64,000 nt of DNA from Kosakonia cowanii JCM 10956 = DSM 18146 (lineage in GTDB: Bacteria > Pseudomonadota > Gammaproteobacteria > Enterobacterales > Enterobacteriaceae). Shown here piece after piece: positions 45,498 to 54,977 of the stretch. Positions within the stretch are counted from its first letter, which is position 1, and every line of letters starts with the position of its first letter. Where the stretch lies: assembly GCF_001975225.1 (NCBI RefSeq), contig NZ_CP019445.1, positions 3,534,001 to 3,598,000 on the forward strand. The letters are read 5' to 3'. A program made the translations under genes and the position numbers. A model generated the notes under the pieces. It was not told the origin of the DNA. It searched no databases and saw only the letters and a program-made list of their open reading frames with translations.

Positions 45498-45937
45498 GTA
45501 GGCCGGATAAGCGAAGCGCCATCCGGCAATCCTGCGCAGATGGCGAACTGTTCCGTTTGCTAAGCCGTGGTGAACTGCCGGATGGCGGCTGACGCCTTAT
45601 CCGGCCTACAAACCCATCGCGTGCGGATGAATTCGAAAACCGTTGGTTGGATTAAACCGTAGGCCGGATAAGCGTAGCGCCATCCGGCGATCCTGCGCGG
45701 ATGGCGAACTGTTCCGTTTGCTAAGCCGTGGTGAACTGCCGGATGGCGGCTGACGCCTTATCCGGCCTACAAACCCATCGCGTGCGGATAAATTCGATAC
45801 CGTAGGCCGGATAAGCATAGCGCCATCCGGCGATCCTGCGCGGATGGCGAACTGTTCCGTTTGCTAAGCCGTGGTTAACTGCCGGATGGCGGCTGGTGCC
45901 TTATCCGGCCTACAAACCCATCGCGTGTCCGGCCTAC
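45498..45937. repeat. Triple REP/BIME array
   Basis: Three nearly identical 112-bp units (45498-45609, 45659-45770, 45802-45913), each beginning GTAGGCCGGATAAGC and ending CTTATCCGGCCTAC, lie in the same direction. Each holds two facing REP hairpins (GCCATCCGGC and GCCGGATGGCGGCTGA) around a constant middle that includes GAACTGTTCCGTTTGC. A truncated piece of the unit end follows at 45928-45937. Spacers share CAAACCCATCGCGTGCGGAT. Such elements stop exonucleases, bind gyrase or IHF, or weaken transcription between convergent genes, here the methyltransferase and hrpA. Confidence 0.93.
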
Positions 45938-45944
45938 AAAGGCA

Positions 45945-48900
45945 TTAGGCGCTAATCTGCTCCATCGCCTGCAGAATGCGTTTGTCGGAGATGGGGTACG
46001 GCGTGCCGAGCTGTTGGGCGAAGAAGCTGACGCGCAGCTCCTCGATCATCCAGCGAACCGCCTTCACCTCTTCATCGTCACGGCGCGCAGGCGGCAGCTT
46101 GTTGAGCCACTGCTGCCAGGCTTGCTGCACCTGCTCCACTTTCAGCATTTGCGCGCGATCGCGGTGCGGATCGACCGCCAGCTTCTCCAGCCGCTTTTCA
46201 ATCGCCTGCAGATAACGCAGCGTATCGCCCAGGCGGCGGAAGCCGTTACCGGTGACGAAACCGCGATACACCAGCCCGTTCATCTGCGCTTTGATATCCG
46301 ATAACCCCAGCGCCATGGTCATATCAACCCGCCCTTTCAGACGCTTGTTGATATTGAACACCGCCGTCAGGATCTGCTCGACCTGTTTGGCGATCTCCAC
46401 CACCGTGTCGTTGAGTTCAGCGCGCACTTTCTCATGCAGCGCGGCAAAACCCTCCTCCGTCCACACCAGGCCGCCCGCTTCATCGATCAGTTTATCGATA
46501 CCGCAGGCGATGCAGTCGTCAATCAGCTCCAGCACTTTTCCGTAGGGGTTGAAGTAGAGCCCCAGCTTGGCTTTGTTCGGCAGCTTCTCATGCAGATACT
46601 TAATCGGCGACGGAATGTTGAGCAGCAGCAGGCGGCGAATACCAGCCCACATTGCATTCTGCTGCTCCTGCGGGTTATCGAACAGCTTAATTGCCACGCT
46701 GTCGCGCTCATCAACCAGCGCTGGCCAGGCCTTCACTTTGTAGCTGCCGCGCTTCTGCTCGTAGCTCTCCGGCAGCTGACCAAAACTCCAGATATGCAGC
46801 CCGCTCTGCTCGATGCCGTCATCGGCCACCGCCGAGAGCGTCTCCTGCACTTTGCCCTTCAACTGCTCTTTCAGCTCGCTCAGGGAGCGGCCTTCGAGCA
46901 GCTTCTTATTCTTGTCATCCACCACGCGGAAGGTGATTTTCAGGTGATCGGGCACCTGATCCCAGTGCCAGTCGTCGCGGTCAACGGTTACGCCGGTCAT
47001 GCGGCGCAGCTCGCGCTCCAGCGCGTCGAGCAGCGGTATCTCCAGCGGTGTTACGCGGCCTAAAAACGCTTCGGCATAATTCGGCGCGGGGACGAAGTTG
47101 CGGCGCGTCGGTTTCGGCAACGATTTGATCAGCGCAATCACCAGCTCGCGGCGCAGGCCGGGGATCTGCCACTCGAAACCGCTCTCCTCCACCTGGTTGA
47201 GCAGCGGCAGCGGAATATGTACCGTCACGCCGTCGGCATCCGCGCCCGGCTCAAACTGATAGCTCAGGCGCAGCTTGAGGTTGCCCTGATGCCAGAAGTT
47301 CGGGTAATCAAGCTTGCTGACATTGTCCGCGCCCTCTTTGATCAGCATGCTCTTTTCAAAGTTGAGCAGATCCGGCGTTTCACGGCTCGCCTTCTTCCAC
47401 CAGCTGTCGAAGTGGCGGGCGGAGATCACCTCATGGCTGATGCGCTGATCGTAAAACTCAAACAGCGTCTCATCATCCACCAGAATGTCGCGACGGCGGG
47501 ATTTATGCTCCAGCTCTTCCACTTCGGCGCGCAGCTTAAGGTTGTCGCGGAAGAAGGCGTGGCGGGTTTGCCAGTCCCCTTCCACCAGCGCGTGGCGAAT
47601 AAAGAGTTCGCGACACAGCGCCGGATCGATCTGGCTGTAGTTGACCTTACGCGCGGCGACAATCGGCAGACCGTAAAGCGTCACTTTCTCCATCGCCATC
47701 ACCGCGCCCTGCGAGCGCTCCCAGTGCGGTTCGCTCCAGGAGCGTTTAATCAGATGCTGCGCAACCGGTTCGACCCACTCGGGATCGATGCGCGCAGCAA
47801 TGCGCCCCCACAGGCGGCTGGTTTCTACCAGTTCAGCCACCATCGTCCACTTCGGCGGCTTTTTGAACAAACCGGAGCCAGGGAAGATGGAGAAACGGGC
47901 GTTGCGCGCGCCGGTAAACTCCTGCATATCGGCATCTTTCATGCCGATATGCGACAGCAGCCCGGTAAGCAGCGCAATATGAATTTCGCGGTACTCTGCC
48001 GGTTCGCTGTTCACCGGGATCCCCAGCTCTTTCACCACCTGGCGCAGCTGGGTGTAGATATCCTGCCATTCGCGCACGCGCAGGTAGTTGAGGTAATCGA
48101 CGCGGCACTGGCGGCGGAACTGGTTCGAGGAGAGCGCTTTCTGCTGCTCGCCGAGGTAGTTCCACAGGTTCACAAAGGCGAGGAAATCGGACTCTTTGTC
48201 GTGGAAGCGCTGATGCTTTTCATCCGAGGCCTGTTTCTTATCCATTGGCCGCTCGCGCGGATCCTGAATCGACAGCGCCGAGGTGATGATCATCGCTTCG
48301 CGCACGCAGCCATGTTTCTGCGCTTCCAGCACCATACGCGCCAGGCGCGGGTCGACAGGCAGTTGCGACAACTGGCGGCCGAGCGGCGTCAGTTTATAGG
48401 CGGTCTGCTGCTCATCGGTGGCGATTGCGCCAAGCTCTTCCAGCAGGCGCACGCCATCCTGAATATTGCGTTTATCCGGCGCTTCAACAAACGGAAAAGC
48501 GGCGATATCGCCCAGCCCCAGCGCGGTCATCTGCAAAATGACCGACGCAAGGTTGGTACGCAGGATCTCCGGGTCGGTAAACTCCGGGCGCGAGAGGAAA
48601 TCATCTTCCGAATAGAGACGAATACAGATCCCTTCCGACACACGGCCACAGCGCCCTTTACGCTGGTTGGCAGAGGCCTGCGACACCGGCTCAATCGGCA
48701 GACGCTGCACTTTGGTGCGGTAGCTGTAGCGGCTGATGCGCGCGGTACCCGGATCAATCACATACTTAATGCCGGGCACGGTGAGCGAGGTTTCCGCCAC
48801 GTTGGTTGCCAGCACAATGCGCCGCCCGCTGTGCGGCTGGAAGACGCGGTTCTGCTCGCTGTTAGAGAGCCGCGCATAGAGCGGCAAAACTTCTGTATGG

Positions 48901-49847
48901 CGCAGATCGCGTTTATTTAACGCATCTGCCGTATCACGGATTTCGCGCTCGCCACTCATAAAGATCAGAATGTCGCCGGCGCTTTCACGGCCCAGCTCAT
49001 CTACGGCATCGAAAATCGCCTGGAGCTGGTCGCGCTCGGTATCATCGGCTTCTTCAACAATCGGGCGATAGCGCACTTCCACCGGATAGGTGCGCCCGGA
49101 GACTTCAATAATCGGCGCATTGTTGAAATGGCGCGAGAAGCGCTCAGGATCGATGGTCGCCGAGGTGATGATGATTTTCAGATCCGGGCGGCGCGGCAGC
49201 AGCTCGCGCAGGTAGCCGAGCAGAAAATCGATGTTGAGGCTGCGTTCGTGCGCCTCATCGATAATGATGGTGTCGTACTGCATCAGCAGCCGATCCTGCT
49301 GAATCTCTGCCAGCAGGATGCCGTCCGTCATTAGCTTAACGAGGGTGTTGTCGCTAACGTGATCGTTAAAGCGGACTTTATAACCAACGCAGCCGCCCGG
49401 CTCGGTCTTCAGCTCTTCAGCAATACGGTTCGCCACGGTACGTGCAGCAAGACGGCGCGGCTGGGTATGACCAATCAGCCCTTTGATTCCGCGCCCCAGC
49501 TCCATACAGATTTTCGGCAGCTGTGTGGTTTTACCGGAGCCGGTTTCACCGGCGACAATCACCACCTGGTTATCGCGTACCGCTTCGAGGATCGCCTGTT
49601 TCTTCTGGCTGACCGGCAGATTTTCCGGGTAGTCGATAACCGGGCGAGACGCTTCGCGCTGCGCCACTTTCGCTGCCGCCTGTGCTGCTTCTTCGGCGAT
49701 CTGTTGTAACAAGGCCTGGTGAGATTCAGGATTTTTAACTTTCTTGCTGCCCTGCAGACGGCGGGCGAAGCGCTGTTTATCGCGCAGCATCAGCGTGTCG
49801 AGCTGCGCGTAGAGATCGTTAATAGTCAATTTTTGTTGTTCAGTCAT
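45945..49847 (-). CDS. hrpA: HrpA: DEAH-box ATP-dependent RNA helicase
   Basis: A 1300-residue helicase, the K-12 HrpA length when started at 49847 (MTEQQKLTINDLYAQLD). Walker A is VIVAGETGSGKTTQLPKI, the DEAH box is IIIDEAHERSLNID, SAT motif IITSATIDPERFSRHF, and motif VI QRKGRCGRVSEGICIRLY. A winged-helix/ratchet and OB region and the long HrpA-specific C-terminal part follow. HrpA resolves stalled or collided ribosomes in E. coli. It is divergent from azoR, as in K-12. A longer upstream frame has no supporting ribosome site. Confidence 0.97.
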   Translation of the reverse strand: MTEQQKLTINDLYAQLDTLMLRDKQRFARRLQGSKKVKNPESHQALLQQIAEEAAQAAAKVAQREASRPVIDYPENLPVSQKKQAILEAVRDNQVVIVAGETGSGKTTQLPKICMELGRGIKGLIGHTQPRRLAARTVANRIAEELKTEPGGCVGYKVRFNDHVSDNTLVKLMTDGILLAEIQQDRLLMQYDTIIIDEAHERSLNIDFLLGYLRELLPRRPDLKIIITSATIDPERFSRHFNNAPIIEVSGRTYPVEVRYRPIVEEADDTERDQLQAIFDAVDELGRESAGDILIFMSGEREIRDTADALNKRDLRHTEVLPLYARLSNSEQNRVFQPHSGRRIVLATNVAETSLTVPGIKYVIDPGTARISRYSYRTKVQRLPIEPVSQASANQRKGRCGRVSEGICIRLYSEDDFLSRPEFTDPEILRTNLASVILQMTALGLGDIAAFPFVEAPDKRNIQDGVRLLEELGAIATDEQQTAYKLTPLGRQLSQLPVDPRLARMVLEAQKHGCVREAMIITSALSIQDPRERPMDKKQASDEKHQRFHDKESDFLAFVNLWNYLGEQQKALSSNQFRRQCRVDYLNYLRVREWQDIYTQLRQVVKELGIPVNSEPAEYREIHIALLTGLLSHIGMKDADMQEFTGARNARFSIFPGSGLFKKPPKWTMVAELVETSRLWGRIAARIDPEWVEPVAQHLIKRSWSEPHWERSQGAVMAMEKVTLYGLPIVAARKVNYSQIDPALCRELFIRHALVEGDWQTRHAFFRDNLKLRAEVEELEHKSRRRDILVDDETLFEFYDQRISHEVISARHFDSWWKKASRETPDLLNFEKSMLIKEGADNVSKLDYPNFWHQGNLKLRLSYQFEPGADADGVTVHIPLPLLNQVEESGFEWQIPGLRRELVIALIKSLPKPTRRNFVPAPNYAEAFLGRVTPLEIPLLDALERELRRMTGVTVDRDDWHWDQVPDHLKITFRVVDDKNKKLLEGRSLSELKEQLKGKVQETLSAVADDGIEQSGLHIWSFGQLPESYEQKRGSYKVKAWPALVDERDSVAIKLFDNPQEQQNAMWAGIRRLLLLNIPSPIKYLHEKLPNKAKLGLYFNPYGKVLELIDDCIACGIDKLIDEAGGLVWTEEGFAALHEKVRAELNDTVVEIAKQVEQILTAVFNINKRLKGRVDMTMALGLSDIKAQMNGLVYRGFVTGNGFRRLGDTLRYLQAIEKRLEKLAVDPHRDRAQMLKVEQVQQAWQQWLNKLPPARRDDEEVKAVRWMIEELRVSFFAQQLGTPYPISDKRILQAMEQISA

Positions 49848-50001
49848 AGATTTATCGGGCAGAGCACTGCCGGGAAACTGGATCAGTTTGCAATGTGCGT
49901 AGAATAGCACATCGCAACATCCCTTTTCTTGTTCAAGAAATTCGAACATGGGCTTCGATATATTGCGCTATTCATGATTGCGGATTGTGAATAGAGTGTG
50001 A

Positions 50002-50655
<654 letters not shown>

Positions 50656-50660
50656 GCCTT

Positions 50661-50692
50661 ATACCTCTCTTCCCCCAGTGGAAGAGAGGTAT
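50661..50692. terminator. Perfect hairpin between azoR and the kinase gene
   Basis: A 13-bp perfect stem ATACCTCTCTTCC / GGAAGAGAGGTAT with loop CCCAGT lies between two convergent genes and touches the kinase stop codon. The tails (TAAGCC / AAGGC) lack a T run, so it ends or stabilises transcripts without being a textbook terminator. Confidence 0.6.
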
Positions 50693-51447
50693 TAAGCCTG
50701 TTTTAGCGCATTCACTTCGCGCGTAAAGGTTCTGAAGTAGTAGTTAATCTTGCGTACCAACTCCTCCACCATAAACTCATTGAGCGGCACGCCAGGCGGG
50801 TTGAGATGTGAGTCGTCAAAATCGATCAGGCTAAAGCTGTCTGTTTGCGGATCGTAGAGAATATTGCCGAGATTAATGTCATTGTGATCGACCCCGGCGA
50901 GTTCAAGTTTTTTCGCTAACTGCGTGGCAACATCCCCTTTTGCATATCTGGCGACAGCTTTTTCTGCAAGCCCGATATTCCCCTGCGCCAGAATGTCCGC
51001 CAGCGACGCTCCGCTGATTCTCCTGAGTTTTACCGAGACCGCTTTCTGCAGAGGATTGGCCGTCTTTCTCATCATTACGTTTGCACTGCCTGCGCCGTAA
51101 AGACGATTAAACGCCGCCGCATTGTTCATTGCGCTACGCAAACGCCCTTTGCGATCGGGATCGACGATACCGCTGTAATCCTTCATCACGTACTCATCAT
51201 CATAGTGATAGACGCTGCCAATGGAGCCCGTGGCGATCAGGTTTTCCGTTTTACGATAGCGTTCATGTGCGTCAGATCCTGCTCCGCTCTTTGCCTGAGA
51301 TGAACGACGTCTAAAGGGAGAGATAATTCTTTCAAATGCCCGGCGTAGCACAGAGTGTTTTCTGGCGGGCGCCTCCTCTTCCGGCTCTTGCCGAGCGGAA
51401 GGCGTCGTCGGCTGTGCCGGTTTTTTATAAGCGTACATGGGCATCAT
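50692..51447 (-). CDS. Effector-type protein kinase (OspG / NleH / HopBF1-like)
   Basis: A 251-residue protein: residues 1-62 are a disordered, basic, Pro/Ser-rich tail as in secreted effectors, and 66-245 a minimal protein kinase. Visible motifs: glycine loop ATGSIGSVYHYDDEYVMKDY with Gly74, Gly77 and the ATP lysine Lys89; catalytic loop GVDHNDINLGNILYD with His188, Asp190 and Asn195 (HxD in place of HRD); metal-binding Asp209 in SLIDFDDSH (DFD in place of DFG). No activation-loop/substrate lobe of normal kinases follows, the shrunken architecture of Shigella OspG, E. coli NleH and HopBF1. It lies downstream of ydbL (66 bp) where K-12 has feaR-tynA-paa. No secretion genes are nearby. Which of the three families it is closest to I cannot decide. 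Confidence 0.8.
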   Translation of the reverse strand: MMPMYAYKKPAQPTTPSARQEPEEEAPARKHSVLRRAFERIISPFRRRSSQAKSGAGSDAHERYRKTENLIATGSIGSVYHYDDEYVMKDYSGIVDPDRKGRLRSAMNNAAAFNRLYGAGSANVMMRKTANPLQKAVSVKLRRISGASLADILAQGNIGLAEKAVARYAKGDVATQLAKKLELAGVDHNDINLGNILYDPQTDSFSLIDFDDSHLNPPGVPLNEFMVEELVRKINYYFRTFTREVNALKQA

Positions 51448-51513
51448 CTCCGGGTAAGAGCACCCTTTGATGGTAGTGAAAAGCGCTATTCATCTGCGCG
51501 CTTTTCAGAGGTT

Positions 51514-51855
51514 TCACTGGCCCTGTTCGCCCGGTTTACGTAGCCACTTACCGTTAATGCCGCGCACATACTCACCCGGCTTTGCCCGCGCGACCAGTTT
51601 CTGCCCCGCCATATTGGCGACATCATCCACCGGAATATTGTTGCGGTCTGCCAACTGCTGGTAGCTCTCGGTACGCGCTTTATTGATGCGTTCAACCAGC
51701 GCCAGCGTCTCGCGATCCTGACGCAGCGGTGCGAGATAGCCGTTCAGCGTTTCGCCGACGCGGCCCTGGCTGCGCGCCTCATCCAGCGTGAGCGCCTGAG
51801 CGATGCCGCTGACCAGGCTTAGCGCGAGCAGTGCTCCTATGACTCGTTTTTTCAT
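51514..51855 (-). CDS. ydbL: YdbL: periplasmic DUF1318 protein
   Basis: A 113-residue periplasmic protein with signal peptide MKKRVIGALLALSLVSGIAQA and the DUF1318 body (LTLDEARSQGRVGETLNGYL, INKARTESYQQLADRNN). In E. coli it works with YnbE and YdbH, a system partly redundant with TamB and YhdP for moving phospholipids to the outer membrane, and modulates the YdbH-YnbE assembly. Two ATGs are adjacent; GAGG is better placed for the second (51855). Last of the ydbH-ynbE-ydbL operon, 8 bp after ynbE. Confidence 0.93.
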   Translation of the reverse strand: MKKRVIGALLALSLVSGIAQALTLDEARSQGRVGETLNGYLAPLRQDRETLALVERINKARTESYQQLADRNNIPVDDVANMAGQKLVARAKPGEYVRGINGKWLRKPGEQGQ

Positions 51856-51862
51856 CATCGCC

Positions 51863-52054
51863 TCAGAAGAGATCGCTTCGGGATTTCAGCAGGCTCTCCA
51901 CATCTTTATCGACCTTGATATGGATCTCATGCTCAATTTTGACGTTCATGTTGATGGTGATCGGCTCTTTTGGTGCCGCCACTTCAATTCGCGGCGTACA
52001 GCCAGCCAGCAGCGTTACCGCCAGCAGGCCTGGCACGATTTTCAGGGTTCTCAT
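51863..52054 (-). CDS. ynbE: YnbE: outer-membrane lipoprotein partner of YdbH
   Basis: A 63-residue lipoprotein. MRTLKIVPGLLAVTLLAGC is the signal with lipobox LAGC; the mature part TPRIEVAAPKEPITINMNVK through IEHEIHIKVDKDVESLL is nearly the K-12 sequence and provides beta strands that stack on the end of the YdbH groove. Its ATG overlaps the ydbH stop (ATGA), so the two are translationally coupled. The in-frame start five codons upstream lies inside ydbH and is not needed. Confidence 0.93.
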   Translation of the reverse strand: MRTLKIVPGLLAVTLLAGCTPRIEVAAPKEPITINMNVKIEHEIHIKVDKDVESLLKSRSDLF

Positions 52055-54690
52055 CTCTTTTCCTCGCACGACGTGCCCTTTTTGCAGCGCGTTTCGGGCA
52101 GCGCCGCATGTTGCTCAAGCCATGACTGTAAGTTGTCAGCAAAACGCAGACTGCGCCATAGCGTGAACAGATTTTCCTGATGGGTGTAGTTGAGATTAAC
52201 ACGCCCGCTTTTCCCTTCGGCATAACTGGTGCCGGAGAGTTTCGCGCGCAGGGTTAACTGCCCCAGATTATCGACATCAATCTTCGTCCACGAGCGCGAA
52301 ATTTCCATATAGCGCAGCCAGTTAATCGCCGCGCCCGCCGCCATATGGTCGTTGACGATAGCGTCGGCGGTGTTTTTATCGAGCCGCAGCGTCATCGGCC
52401 CCGGGTTATGCAGCCAGCCATCTTTGATGATCCAGCGTGGGTTATCGAGCCACAGCGGCAGCGCGCCGTCAACGGGGCCGGAGAGCGCGAACTGCTTCGG
52501 ATTCACCGCGCTTATCACTTCACTCGCTTCAATATGCTTCAGGCGCAGCAGCGCCGCGTCGTGCTGCGGCAGGCGGAGCTGTTGCAGCGTCACTTTGCCA
52601 CCCAGCACATCGACGCTGACATCGCTGAGGGTCAGCGGATCTTGCTCGCTGTAGGGCCACGTCCCCTGTAAATCGGCGGTGATATTTTTTGCCGTCACCT
52701 GATTGACCACCTCACCGATGCGCAGCGACACCGGGTGGCGCGTGCCCAGTTGCCAGCTAGCATCGCGGTAGCGGAACGACAGCACAAAGTCGACACCGTG
52801 GATCTCGTTATCCGGCGTCCAGACGCTGCCATTTTTCAGCACGCCGTGGCCGCCCGCTTCAAACCCCTGATCGGCTGCGGCGGAAAAGGCGACCTGCGCG
52901 TAGAGCGAGCCATCGAGCAGATTCATTTTCCACTCCGGCGGCACAAGCGGCTGGAACACGGTCAGGGATTGCTGTGGCCACCACGCCTGGCCGCGCAGGC
53001 GCTCACCGTCCCAGCGACCATTCACCTGCACCGGGCCAATCGCTTCGGCATTCAGCGCGCCTTTGAACTGGAAGCGTGTCGGCTCCGGGCCGTCAACGCT
53101 GAAATGCAGGGTTGAGGGCGGTAAAACGCTGCCGCTGCTGAAGGTGGTTTTGCCCGCATCCAACGTCAGAGCGCCGGTAAAGCGCGGTTTAGCCGCATTA
53201 CGCAGCCAGCGCACCGGTTTATCCAGCACCAGCCTCGGCTTACTCATCTGCATGGCACCATACTGCAGCTGATCGAAGCCGGTAGAGAGTTCCGTTAAGG
53301 TGATCGCCTCGTCGCGCCACTCTCCCCGCCCGGCAACATCCCAGCGAGCGTGCATCGGCGTGAAATGACCATCGCCCCAGTAACGCCAGCGCCACAATCC
53401 ATTATCCGGCAGGAAATCCTCCGCCCGGCCGTCAAGATGGAGGGTGAAGTCGCCGAGCGCATTCTCATGGGCGCGCAGAATGGCCTGCAAGCGCCCGTCG
53501 ATACCGTGCTGCGTCAGCTTAACGCCCGCCAGCGGCCAGCGCACCTCATCAATATTTAGCGAATCAATAATGCGCCCTCGTGAGCGCAGCAGCGCGCCAG
53601 GGCTGAAGGCCAGGTGCGGATCCTCAAGGCTACCGCTGAGACGGCCGGGGAGCACGGCGTAGAAGATCAAATCGCCCTGCTTCGCCTCACCGGTCAGCTG
53701 CAACGGCATATCGCTGTTGCCGGGGCTGAGGCGTCCCGGCCCGAAGTTGAGCACGGCGTTACCTTTGCCAGCATCGCCCTGAGTTAAGACATTTAACCGG
53801 CCGCTGATACGTGCATTTTCAAGACCATCTTGCCAGTTGTCGATGTTCACGCCGACGCGGCCGCTTAACGGAAAGCCCTGATAGGGCCAGTTCCAGCGCC
53901 CGTCGCTGATGGTGAAGCGCTCTTCGCTCATCTGCCAGGGGAGATCCAGCAGCGGCTCCCCTTCGCCACGCGCCATTACAATCAGTTGCCCCTGGTTATC
54001 GCGCCAGTCGAGATCGACATCGAGAGTGTGCGGCTGCTGCGGCAGCGTTAAGGTGCTCTCCATATGGCCGTTCACCGGGATGCCCGCCGGATCGTTAGGC
54101 AGCGTAAAGTCGCCGCCAAGGGTAAATGGCGGCTGATCGCTAAACAGCTTTAGCGCCATGCGATTGACGTTCAGCTTCTGGCCCTGCAGGCGCGCATTGA
54201 GTTCGACGCGTTCACCCTGATAAGTGAGCGCCTGAACCTGCGGCGTCAGTGCCAGCGAAAGTTTGCCCTGCCACGTTTTCCACGGCGACACCGTCAGGCG
54301 ATCGACGGTTACCCAGCTGTAAGGCAGCAGCGACTGCCACTGCGCCAGCGAACGCGGCGCGCTACTCTCTTCCTCATTTTTGGCGAGTTTATTCAGGCAG
54401 GCGGTGTTAATCACCAGCGTATCGATATGCAGCTGCCAGCGGCTGGGATGGGTCAGCCGGGCATTGCTGAGCTCAGCGAGCGTACAGTCACCGGCGATGT
54501 AGCGTAAATCGGGTATATGCAGGGAGCGGAAGGTGAGGCGCGGGCTGTCGCTCATGGCGATGCGTGTGCCGGCGGGCAACCAGATGCCGACCAGCGTTGG
54601 CACCCACTGCGCCAGCGTCAGCAGCAGCGTGAGCGGCAGCAGTATAAACAGTAGTGCCAGTGCGATGGCGGCCTTGTATTTACCCTTCAT
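52051..54690 (-). CDS. ydbH: YdbH: AsmA-like intermembrane bridge protein
   Basis: An 879-residue protein, K-12 YdbH size, with one N-terminal inner-membrane helix (about 8-30, AIALALLFILLPLTLLLTLA) and a long repeating beta structure reaching through the periplasm. YdbH is one of three paralogues (with TamB and YhdP) thought to carry phospholipids between membranes along a hydrophobic groove. The C-terminal part (MEISRSWTKIDVDNLGQLTL, GTSYAEGKSGRVNLNYTHQE) is strongly conserved and docks YnbE. First of the operon ydbH-ynbE-ydbL, divergent from ldhA with a 287-bp gap. Confidence 0.95.
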   Translation of the reverse strand: MKGKYKAAIALALLFILLPLTLLLTLAQWVPTLVGIWLPAGTRIAMSDSPRLTFRSLHIPDLRYIAGDCTLAELSNARLTHPSRWQLHIDTLVINTACLNKLAKNEEESSAPRSLAQWQSLLPYSWVTVDRLTVSPWKTWQGKLSLALTPQVQALTYQGERVELNARLQGQKLNVNRMALKLFSDQPPFTLGGDFTLPNDPAGIPVNGHMESTLTLPQQPHTLDVDLDWRDNQGQLIVMARGEGEPLLDLPWQMSEERFTISDGRWNWPYQGFPLSGRVGVNIDNWQDGLENARISGRLNVLTQGDAGKGNAVLNFGPGRLSPGNSDMPLQLTGEAKQGDLIFYAVLPGRLSGSLEDPHLAFSPGALLRSRGRIIDSLNIDEVRWPLAGVKLTQHGIDGRLQAILRAHENALGDFTLHLDGRAEDFLPDNGLWRWRYWGDGHFTPMHARWDVAGRGEWRDEAITLTELSTGFDQLQYGAMQMSKPRLVLDKPVRWLRNAAKPRFTGALTLDAGKTTFSSGSVLPPSTLHFSVDGPEPTRFQFKGALNAEAIGPVQVNGRWDGERLRGQAWWPQQSLTVFQPLVPPEWKMNLLDGSLYAQVAFSAAADQGFEAGGHGVLKNGSVWTPDNEIHGVDFVLSFRYRDASWQLGTRHPVSLRIGEVVNQVTAKNITADLQGTWPYSEQDPLTLSDVSVDVLGGKVTLQQLRLPQHDAALLRLKHIEASEVISAVNPKQFALSGPVDGALPLWLDNPRWIIKDGWLHNPGPMTLRLDKNTADAIVNDHMAAGAAINWLRYMEISRSWTKIDVDNLGQLTLRAKLSGTSYAEGKSGRVNLNYTHQENLFTLWRSLRFADNLQSWLEQHAALPETRCKKGTSCEEKR

Positions 54691-54977
54691 GGGCGGCTAA
54701 TATCCTGATTTTGCATCTAATTGAGGCGAAACTGGCGTCTATTGTGCCACGTCGCGGCGCGATATTGAACGCACACGCCTCGTTAATCATAGACTGGCCG
54801 CTGCGTTTACCCCTAATGGGCGTTCAACCGATGAGCCGCCGATCTCTGTTCGCGGGATAGACATATACTCAATCTGGAAGCATTTACCTCGCCTCTGTCT
54901 CTAAACAATATTTGAGCATTTACTTAATAATTTTAAAACGTGATAATAGAGGCAGAAAATCATTGGAGAAAAGTCTT

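Noticed and set aside
47217..48920. 567-codon plus-strand frame opposite hrpA
   Set aside because: Lies wholly antisense to the strongly conserved helicase gene; its composition is that of a shadow frame in GC-rich DNA.
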